A program made the position numbers and the translations under genes. Shown piece by piece: positions 5,446 through 10,979 of a DNA stretch of 10,979 nucleotides; position 1 is the stretch's first letter; each line of letters begins with the position of its first letter. Below the pieces are notes generated by a model. That model was not told the origin of the DNA. It worked only from the letters and a program-made list of their open reading frames with translations, and ran no database searches. This stretch comes from Nitrospirota bacterium (GTDB taxonomy: Bacteria; Nitrospirota; Thermodesulfovibrionia; JACRGW01): positions 1 to 10,979 of the forward strand of contig JACRGW010000006.1 in assembly GCA_016212195.1 (NCBI GenBank), read 5' to 3'.

Positions 5446-6621
5446 CTATAAATGTGTGATCTCTTTCAGAAAGTCCTCTCCTGCTCGAGTTTTTCCCACA
5501 TCAAATATCTCTGAAATTGTAGCCCCTATGTCAGCAAAGGTCTTCCTTATACCAAGGTTGATACCTGCCTTAATCTTTTTACCGTAAATTAGAAGAGGCA
5601 CATACTCCCTTGAATGGTCTGTTCTCTGAGTTGTAGGGTCACAGCCATGGTCAGCTGTAATTATGAGTATACCACCATTCTCCATATCCTGAAAAAAACG
5701 AGGGAGGTTTTTATCGAAATCACTGAGGGCCTTTGCAAAACCCTCAGGATCGTTCCTGTGACCATAGACCATATCAAAATCCACCAGGTTCGTGAGTATA
5801 AGACCCTTATCGGTCTTTCTCATCGCCTCAATAGTCTTCTCTACCCCATCCTGATTATTCTCCGTATGTACCGCCTCTGATATCCCCTTTCCTACAAATA
5901 TATCCTCTATCTTTCCAATCCCTACGACAGGGATATTCTTTTCCTTCAATCTATCTAATACTGTCTCTCCCGGAGGTGGAAGGGAATAATCCTTTCTCCT
6001 CGGAGTCCTCTTGAAATTACCAGGTATACCTGTAAAGGGTCTCGCTATAACCCTTCCTACATTGTGTGGTTCTTTAAGTATATCTCGCGCTATCTCACAG
6101 ATGCTGTAGAGTTCTTCTACAGGGATTACCTCCTCATGCGCCGCTATCTGGAAGACTGAGTCAGCAGATGTATAGACGATCGGTCTCCCGGTCTTCATAT
6201 GTTCTTCGCCCAGTTCCTTTATTATCTCTGTCCCGGAGGCAGCCTTGTTCCCCAGGATTTTTCTTCCTATAGCCTTCTCGAAGACCTCTATAATCTCTGA
6301 AGGAAAACCATCAGGATATAACGGAAAGGGCCTTTCTATTATAAGTCCCATCATCTCCCAGTGGCCTGTGGATGTATCCTTTGCCTTCGATGCCTCAGCC
6401 AAGATTCCGTATGAGGCTATCGGGTCTTTGATCTTATTAATCCCTTGAAAATTTCCGAGAAGGCCGAGCCCCATTCTTTCGAGGTTGGGGAGTTTCAGTC
6501 CTCCTACAGCAGTTGCCATATTCCCCAGGGTATTGCTCCCTTCATCTCCAAACTCCTTTGCATCAGTGAGTTCTCCTATCCCAAGACCATCAAGGGTTAT
6601 AAGAATCACCTTTTTTACCAT
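5446..6621 (-). CDS. deoB: Phosphopentomutase
   Basis: This enzyme interconverts (deoxy)ribose 1-phosphate and 5-phosphate, linking nucleoside salvage to the pentose phosphate pathway. At 391 aa it matches the family's usual length. The alkaline-phosphatase-fold metal ligands are all visible: D11 (ITLDGLGIG), D283 and H288 (DFDMVYGH), D324/H325 (TADHGCDPT) and H336 (DHSREY). Their spacing equals that of the Bacillus enzyme. The phosphorylated threonine is T85 in KDTSTGHWE. It starts at the ATG at 6621, directly after the corA stop (TAGATG), so the two are probably co-transcribed and coupled. It ends in TAG at 5446, tail-to-tail with the EthD-like gene. No purine-nucleoside phosphorylase is visible nearby. 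Confidence 0.96.
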   Translation of the reverse strand: MVKKVILITLDGLGIGELTDAKEFGDEGSNTLGNMATAVGGLKLPNLERMGLGLLGNFQGINKIKDPIASYGILAEASKAKDTSTGHWEMMGLIIERPFPLYPDGFPSEIIEVFEKAIGRKILGNKAASGTEIIKELGEEHMKTGRPIVYTSADSVFQIAAHEEVIPVEELYSICEIARDILKEPHNVGRVIARPFTGIPGNFKRTPRRKDYSLPPPGETVLDRLKEKNIPVVGIGKIEDIFVGKGISEAVHTENNQDGVEKTIEAMRKTDKGLILTNLVDFDMVYGHRNDPEGFAKALSDFDKNLPRFFQDMENGGILIITADHGCDPTTQRTDHSREYVPLLIYGKKIKAGINLGIRKTFADIGATISEIFDVGKTRAGEDFLKEITHL

Positions 6622-7587
6622 CTAAAACCACTTCTGCCTATAGAACCATAAGAGCATCGATACAGGAAGGACAGCCGTGAGGATGAGTACACCTATCAGC
6701 AACCATGGGCTCCCGAAAGGAATGGAGGTAAAGTTCATCCCGAAGAAACCTGTGATAAAGGAAAGGGGCATGAAGATTGTTGCGATTATTGTGAGCCTCT
6801 TCATTATCTCACTCATCCTGTTAGATATCATGGACAGGTATACCTCGAGGACATTTCCAACCATGTCTCTGTAAGAGTCTATCATCTCGTAGGCCATGAG
6901 GAGGAGGCCGTGGATATCCCTGAAGTAAAGGATGTTCCTATCGCTTATCAGGGTAGAATTCTTTCTACTCAGGTTATTGAAGACCTCCCTCATGGGGCTC
7001 ACGATCTTTCTTAGAAAGACCATATCCTGTTTCAGGGTAAAGACCCTGTCGAGGTCTTGTTTTTTCGGAGATAAGAGAATCGCATCCTCAATCCTGTCTA
7101 CATCCTCACCAATGGTATCGAGAAGCGGGAAGTAACTGTCAGCAATGGTATCTCCAACAAGGTAAAAAATAAAGTCACATCCCCTTTCCCAGATAGCCGG
7201 GTCTTTTTTGCACCTCTCATAGATCTCCTTTAATGGTTCTATTGGTTCCCCCTGGACTGTAATCAGGTAATTAGGACCGAGGAAGATGTGGAGCTCCCTG
7301 GTATCTATCTCACCGGTAGGACGATGAAAGACACAGAAATGAAGGACAACAAATAAATAGGTCTCAAAGTCTTCGAGTTTAGGTCTCTGATTGAGTTTTA
7401 TGCAGTCCTCAATCGTTAAGGGATGAAAGCCAAAAACTCTCCCGAATTCCTCTATCTCCGAAACTTCAGGTGCCTCAAGATTAAGCCAGAAGACTGTATC
7501 GGGGAGCTTAAGGCCTTCCTCTATTGCCTCATGTGAGGTTCTCTCTTCAATCCTTCCATCCCTGTATTTTATAAGGAGACTCGGCAT
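6622..7587 (-). CDS. corA: CorA-family magnesium/cobalt transporter
   Basis: This is an inner-membrane homopentameric channel for Mg2+ and other divalent cations, 321 aa. It has a long cytoplasmic N-terminal domain (HPLTIEDC at about residues 55-62, typical of CorA) and a long stalk helix (about 180-260). Two C-terminal membrane segments (about 264-282 and 295-315) are joined by the signature GMNF at 283-286. The tail ends in basic residues, as expected. The ATG at 7587 lacks a ribosome site; the candidate promoter TTGACA-17-TATAGA ends 8 nt before it, so the transcript may be leaderless. It is followed without a gap by deoB; a functional link is not obvious, though phosphopentomutase is metal-dependent. 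It is divergent to panC. The stop is TAG. Confidence 0.93.
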   Translation of the reverse strand: MPSLLIKYRDGRIEERTSHEAIEEGLKLPDTVFWLNLEAPEVSEIEEFGRVFGFHPLTIEDCIKLNQRPKLEDFETYLFVVLHFCVFHRPTGEIDTRELHIFLGPNYLITVQGEPIEPLKEIYERCKKDPAIWERGCDFIFYLVGDTIADSYFPLLDTIGEDVDRIEDAILLSPKKQDLDRVFTLKQDMVFLRKIVSPMREVFNNLSRKNSTLISDRNILYFRDIHGLLLMAYEMIDSYRDMVGNVLEVYLSMISNRMSEIMKRLTIIATIFMPLSFITGFFGMNFTSIPFGSPWLLIGVLILTAVLPVSMLLWFYRQKWF

Positions 7588-7595
7588 TTTTATTA

Positions 7596-7624
7596 TCTAT
7601 ACATTAATAGTACTCACCTGTCAA
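7596..7624 (-). promoter_or_regulatory. Sigma-70-like promoter of corA-deoB
   Basis: On the minus strand, a perfect TTGACA (plus 7619-7624), 17 bp and TATAGA (plus 7596-7601) lie just before corA. The -10 ends 8 nt from the ATG, so initiation is expected at or 1-2 nt before the start codon. A well-formed promoter for the divergent panC gene was not found in the same gap. Confidence 0.55.
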
Positions 7625-7671
7625 TCCTTAAAAATGTTAAAATTGTAGTACTTTAATCAAGAGAGTCCTCG

Positions 7672-8526
7672 ATGGAGATTATTGAAAATATCGCTTCAAT
7701 GCATGCCTTATCTGAGAGGAAGAGAATGGAAGGTAAACTCATAGGTTTTGTCCCCACAATGGGATTCCTCCATGAGGGGCATCTGAGTCTGATTAGGGAG
7801 GCAAAAAAGCTATCTGATATGGTAATTGTGAGCATCTTTGTTAACCCAACACAGTTCAGACCTAATGAGGATTATGATAAATATCCAAGAGACCTTGAAG
7901 GAGATACAAAAAAAGTCAACTCTGCAGGTGGAGATATAATCTTTGCACCTCCTGCAAGGGATATGTATCCTGATGGTTATCTCACCTATGTGAATGTTGA
8001 AGGAATCACAGAAACCCTCTGTGGAATCTCAAGGCCTGGCCATTTCAGAGGAGTAACAACGGTAGTTACGAAACTCTTTAACATCGTCAAACCCCATAAG
8101 GCATTCTTCGGCCAGAAGGACTACCAGCAGTCTGTCATTATAAAGAAGATGGTAAGAGATCTTAACATGGATATAGATATAATTCTCCTTCCCACTGTAA
8201 GAGAACATGATGGTCTTGCAATGAGTTCAAGGAACTCTTTTCTCTCCACCGAAGAACGTAAGGTTGCACCTGTTCTCTACAGGGCCCTCATAATGGCATC
8301 GGAAATGGTAAAGAATGGTGAAAAGAATACACGAAAGATATATTCTGAAATGAAACGGATGATCGAAAATGAATCTCTGGTAGTAATCGATTATATATCG
8401 ATCACTGACCCTGAAACGCTTACGGATATTTCTGAGATAAAAGGTAAGACCCTGATAGCCCTCGCTGTTAAAATAGGAAGTACGAGACTTATTGATAATC
8501 TCCTGATCGAACCATATGGGTTGTAG
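7672..8526 (+). CDS. panC: Pantothenate synthetase (pantoate-beta-alanine ligase)
   Basis: This enzyme condenses pantoate and beta-alanine with ATP, via a pantoyl-adenylate, to give pantothenate for coenzyme A. At 284 aa it matches the family. M30, H34 and H37 are seen in PTMGFLHEGHLSL (the HxGH nucleotide motif). Q61 lies in NPTQF, the signature CGISRPGHFRGV spans about 117-128, K149 and Q153 lie in FGQKDYQQ, and the MSSRN loop is at about 184-188. These are the known ATP- and pantoate-binding positions, so it should be active. The ATG at 7672 is preceded by AAGAGAG at 8 nt. panB and panD are not in the window. The next gene starts 3 bp after its TAG stop, so the two are co-transcribed. Confidence 0.97.
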   Translation: MEIIENIASMHALSERKRMEGKLIGFVPTMGFLHEGHLSLIREAKKLSDMVIVSIFVNPTQFRPNEDYDKYPRDLEGDTKKVNSAGGDIIFAPPARDMYPDGYLTYVNVEGITETLCGISRPGHFRGVTTVVTKLFNIVKPHKAFFGQKDYQQSVIIKKMVRDLNMDIDIILLPTVREHDGLAMSSRNSFLSTEERKVAPVLYRALIMASEMVKNGEKNTRKIYSEMKRMIENESLVVIDYISITDPETLTDISEIKGKTLIALAVKIGSTRLIDNLLIEPYGL

Positions 8527-8529
8527 ACC

Positions 8530-8901
8530 ATGACAGACTTTATTAAGATCCTCTTTGTCTTCAGCCTTATCATATTCTTCCTCAGACTGAAATGGAATCT
8601 TGGCATTGTCATGCTCATCTCTCTCTTACCCTTTATTGCCGGGCTCCTTACAGGGCTTACTGTTGGATTCGTAGGAATAACCTTCCCTATGATCATCCAT
8701 CTCCTCGGCAATAACCCTCCGGTTCAACTCATGGTCTTCGCCTTCGGATTTGGTTATGTTGGAGTACTTCTCTCTCCTGTGCACCTCTGCCTTATTCTAA
8801 CAAGGGACTATTTTCATGCAGACCTCGGGACTATCTACAGAAGGATGACAATCCCTGTCCTTATTCTCCTGCTCATTGCCTTAGGAATAAGGTTATTTTG
8901 A
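8530..8901 (+). CDS. Short DUF401-like membrane protein, apparently missing its middle
   Basis: This 123-aa, very hydrophobic protein has about three to four predicted membrane segments (roughly residues 4-19, 25-48, 66-86 and 107-122). From memory of the family, the last about 95 residues match the C-terminus of DUF401 integral membrane proteins: PFIAGLLTGLTVGFVGITFP, then GYVGVLLSPVHLCLILTRDYF and ADLGTIYRRM. The first about 28 residues (IKILFVFSLIIFFLRLKWNLG) match the family N-terminus. Full-length members are about 400 aa, so roughly 270-280 internal residues seem absent with the frame kept. Its function is unknown; full-length members look like transporters. It starts 3 bp after panC with only a weak ribosome site (GGGTTG). 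It may be a decayed gene still translated, or a deliberate short form. Confidence 0.7.
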   Translation: MTDFIKILFVFSLIIFFLRLKWNLGIVMLISLLPFIAGLLTGLTVGFVGITFPMIIHLLGNNPPVQLMVFAFGFGYVGVLLSPVHLCLILTRDYFHADLGTIYRRMTIPVLILLLIALGIRLF

Positions 8902-8920
8902 TGCCAATTTAAAAAAATAC

Positions 8921-8949
8921 TTGACAAGAATAAAAATATGATATATACA
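8921..8949 (+). promoter_or_regulatory. Sigma-70-like promoter of nrdJ
   Basis: A perfect TTGACA (8921-8926) is followed by 17 bp and TATACA (8944-8949); TATATA at 8942-8947 is an alternative -10. The first NrdR-type box overlaps the -10, which is a classic repressor position. The leader would be about 50 nt. Confidence 0.6.
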
Positions 8950-8991
8950 ATATATTGTGGTCATTTCAATTCATTCCACAATATATAATCA
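8945..8991. promoter_or_regulatory. Paired NrdR boxes upstream of nrdJ
   Basis: Box 1 (8945-8960) contains the perfect palindrome ACAATATATTGT. Box 2 (8976-8991) contains ACAATATATAAT. Both fit the known NrdR consensus (acaCwAtATaTwGtgt) with few mismatches. They are 31 bp apart start to start, three helical turns, which is the standard paired-box layout bound by the ATP/dATP-sensing repressor NrdR. Parts of the two boxes also form a perfect 11-bp inverted repeat (8950-8960 with 8976-8986). The nrdR gene itself is not in the window. Confidence 0.8.
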
Positions 8992-8995
8992 TATA

Positions 8996-9002
8996 AGGAG
9001 GA
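8996..9002 (+). promoter_or_regulatory. Ribosome binding site of nrdJ
   Basis: AGGAGGA sits about 5 nt before the ATG at 9007. It is a near-perfect Shine-Dalgarno sequence and fixes the start. Confidence 0.8.
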
Positions 9003-9006
9003 ATTC

Positions 9007-10979
9007 ATGGAGATAAAGGAAATCATATCAGAAGTAAGGACTCATACCCTTAAAAAACATCAGGGAAGGAGTGAGTCGGCTGAGTTAACCCTCTCTTCAA
9101 ATTCTATTAAAGTTCTTGAGAAGAGATACCTGATGAAGGATAAGGAAGGAAAGGTTATAGAGAGAGCTGAGGATATGTTCAGGAGGGTTGCCTCAACAAT
9201 CGCCTCGGCAGACTCCCTTTATGGTAAAACAGAGGGAGAGGTGGAAGGGACAGAGGAAGAGTTCTATAGAATGATAACCTCCTTCGATTTCCTTCCGAAT
9301 AGCCCTACCCTTATGAATGCAGGAAGGGAACTGGGGCAGCTCTCTGCCTGTTTTGTCCTCCCTGTGGAAGACTCCATGGACTCAATCTTCGAGGCATTGA
9401 AGAATACAGCCCTCATACATAAATCAGGTGGTGGTACAGGTTTCTCTTTCTCGAAGCTAAGGCCTAAAGGTGATATCGTTGGTACAACAAAGGGTGTCTC
9501 GAGCGGTCCTATCACTTTTATGACTGTCTTTGATTCTGCTACAGAGGCGATAAAGCAGGGCGGTACAAGGAGGGGCGCGAATATGGGAATCCTCAAGATT
9601 GACCACCCCGATATACTCGAATTCATAACATGCAAGGAAGAAAATAACAGGCTTAATAACTTTAATATATCAGTCGCCCTTACAGCGGAATTCATGCATG
9701 CCCTCGAGGAAGACGGAGAGTATGACCTTATAAATCCACATACAGGTGTTAAGACAGGACGGCTCAAGGCAAGGGAGGTCTTTGATAAGATTGTTAATCA
9801 TGCCTGGAAGAACGGCGAACCAGGAATAATATTCCTCGACAGGATAAACAGGAATAATCCCACTCCACATCTTGGTGAGATCGAATCGACCAATCCCTGC
9901 GGTGAGCAACCACTCCTCCCCTACGAGTCCTGTAACCTCGGCTCTATAAACCTATCTAAGATGACCGCCAAGCTGAACGGAGGTGCCCATGTAGACTGGG
10001 AGAAATTGAGAAATATAGTATCGAGTGCAGTACATTTCCTCGATAATGTGATCGATATAAATAAATATCCTATAGAGAAGTTTGCCGAGATGACGAGGGG
10101 TAACAGGAAGATAGGTCTCGGTGTAATGGGATGGGCAGATATGCTTATCCAGCTTGGTATCCCTTACAATTCAGAGGAGGCTGTAGTCCTTGCAGAAGAG
10201 GTAATGTCCTTTATTACAAAAGAAGGGAGAAATGCCTCTTTTCAACTTGCTGAGGAGAGAGGTGAGTTCCCGAATTTCATGGGTTCTATCTATGAAGGCG
10301 GGCCTAAGCTCAGAAACGCCACAATAACAACCATCGCCCCTACTGGGACACTCTCGATCATCGCAAACTGCAGCAGTGGCATAGAGCCACTCTTTGCATT
10401 ATCCTTTGTGAGAAATGTCCTCGATAATACAAAACTAATAGAGGTGAACGACTATTTTGCAAATACATCAAAGAAACTCGGTTTCTATAGCGAGACTTTA
10501 ATGGAGTCAATCGCAATAAAAGGGTCTATACATGGCATTCAAGAAGTCCCCTCTGAGATACAGAGGGTCTTTGTCACTGCCCATGATATAACACCTGAAT
10601 GGCATGTAAGGCATCAGTCTGCATTCCAGAAATATACGGATAACGCTGTAAGCAAGACCGTAAACTTCCCCCATAACGCAACACCAAAGGATGTAGAGAA
10701 GGTATATATACTTGCATACAGATGGGGATGTAAGGGGGTAACAATCTACAGAGACGGAAGCAGGGAAGAACAGGTACTCTCTACAGGGAAGACGAAAAGT
10801 ACCAGTCAGCAGTCAACAGTCAGCAGTCAGACACATAAGATAATACCCAAAAAGAGGCCTGAGCTCACAAGTGGTGCTACAAGGTTCATGAAGACAGGAT
10901 GCGGGAACCTCTATGTAACGATAAATGAGGATGAGAACGGTCAGCCCTTTGAGGTCTTCAACCATATGGGGAAGGCAGG
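9007..10979 (+). CDS. nrdJ: Adenosylcobalamin-dependent (class II) ribonucleotide reductase, 3' end cut by window edge
   Basis: This enzyme reduces ribonucleotides to deoxyribonucleotides using adenosylcobalamin as radical source, independent of oxygen. I translated it from the ATG at 9007; 657 codons are open to the window end. The radical site N296-x-C298-x-E300 lies in STNPCGEQ, and the redox pair is C115 (LSACFVLP) and C309 (ESCNLGSINL). C298 to C309 is 11 residues, as in the Thermotoga enzyme. IAPTGTLSIIANCSSGIEP, VSKTVNFP and WGCKGVTIYRDGSR, at about residues 573-586, close the catalytic core. After a linker (about 587-618) a TSCPD-type C-terminal domain begins (SGATRFMKTGCGNLYVTINED). 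The linker contains four 7-bp tandem repeats. No class I partner (nrdB) is seen. It is controlled by NrdR boxes and a strong ribosome site. Confidence 0.95.
   Translation, partial: MEIKEIISEVRTHTLKKHQGRSESAELTLSSNSIKVLEKRYLMKDKEGKVIERAEDMFRRVASTIASADSLYGKTEGEVEGTEEEFYRMITSFDFLPNSPTLMNAGRELGQLSACFVLPVEDSMDSIFEALKNTALIHKSGGGTGFSFSKLRPKGDIVGTTKGVSSGPITFMTVFDSATEAIKQGGTRRGANMGILKIDHPDILEFITCKEENNRLNNFNISVALTAEFMHALEEDGEYDLINPHTGVKTGRLKAREVFDKIVNHAWKNGEPGIIFLDRINRNNPTPHLGEIESTNPCGEQPLLPYESCNLGSINLSKMTAKLNGGAHVDWEKLRNIVSSAVHFLDNVIDINKYPIEKFAEMTRGNRKIGLGVMGWADMLIQLGIPYNSEEAVVLAEEVMSFITKEGRNASFQLAEERGEFPNFMGSIYEGGPKLRNATITTIAPTGTLSIIANCSSGIEPLFALSFVRNVLDNTKLIEVNDYFANTSKKLGFYSETLMESIAIKGSIHGIQEVPSEIQRVFVTAHDITPEWHVRHQSAFQKYTDNAVSKTVNFPHNATPKDVEKVYILAYRWGCKGVTIYRDGSREEQVLSTGKTKSTSQQSTVSSQTHKIIPKKRPELTSGATRFMKTGCGNLYVTINEDENGQPFEVFNHMGKA
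10803..10830 (+). repeat. Four tandem 7-bp repeats inside nrdJ
   Basis: CAGTCAG, CAGTCAA, CAGTCAG and CAGTCAG follow each other without gaps. They lie in the linker between the catalytic core and the C-terminal domain and encode Ser/Gln/Thr/Val residues (about 600-608). Because the unit is 7 bp, gain or loss of one copy would shift the frame. Confidence 0.9.

Noticed and set aside
5614..5880. Plus-strand open frame inside deoB
   Set aside because: It is antisense to invariant phosphopentomutase residues and is expected from codon bias alone.
9264..9767. Minus-strand open frame of 167 codons inside nrdJ
   Set aside because: It lies wholly within the well-conserved reductase core, has no ribosome site and resembles no family.
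1..10979. Defence island, prophage, insertion sequence or CRISPR array
   Set aside because: All open frames are explained by housekeeping or envelope genes, and no spaced repeat array, terminal inverted repeats or transposase/integrase motifs were seen.

Overview
The window looks like a moderately AT-rich chromosomal segment from a Gram-negative, probably anaerobic or microaerophilic bacterium. The Gram-negative call rests on a TolQ-TolR-TolA type envelope set. The oxygen-tolerance call rests on an oxygen-independent, adenosylcobalamin-dependent ribonucleotide reductase. The mix of a pilus/secretion ATPase with a zinc-ribbon protein and a CheY-like regulator, a DUF401-type membrane protein and NrdJ fits the Nitrospirota/Desulfobacterota part of the tree. 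That placement is a recollection of gene neighbourhoods, not a computed result. I see no tRNA, rRNA, CRISPR array, transposase, phage gene or defence island, and no convincing intrinsic terminator.

Layout. Positions 1-1841 (minus) hold tolQ, tolR and a tolA/tonB-like gene cut by the left edge, all tightly packed. Positions 1985-4439 (minus) hold a second cluster, read in the order double zinc-ribbon protein, PilB/GspE-type ATPase, single-domain response regulator. The ATPase is interrupted by one in-frame TAG codon in the linker between its N-terminal MshEN-like domain and its motor domain. Positions 4511-4966 (minus) hold a RidA-family protein. A small EthD-like gene (5115-5441, plus) lies divergent to it and runs tail-to-tail into a minus-strand corA-phosphopentomutase pair (7587-5446). 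From 7672 the plus strand carries panC, a very short DUF401-like membrane protein that appears to have lost its middle, and a class II ribonucleotide reductase (nrdJ) running off the right edge.

How the parts work together. TolQRA couples the proton-motive force to outer-membrane constriction. The zinc-ribbon/ATPase/regulator set looks like a pilus or secretion motor unit with its own signalling; the zinc-ribbon protein carries a C-terminal peptide resembling the CheY-binding motif of FliM. PanC (pantothenate), phosphopentomutase (deoxyribose/ribose phosphate salvage), CorA (divalent cations), RidA (metabolite repair) and NrdJ (dNTP supply) are housekeeping metabolism. The clearest regulatory element is a pair of NrdR-type boxes 31 bp apart on the nrdJ promoter.

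The observations most worth a second look are the in-frame amber codon in the ATPase gene, the internally deleted DUF401 protein, four in-frame 7-bp tandem repeats inside nrdJ, the FliM-like peptide beside a CheY-like protein, and two promoters placed so close to their start codons that the mRNAs may be leaderless.
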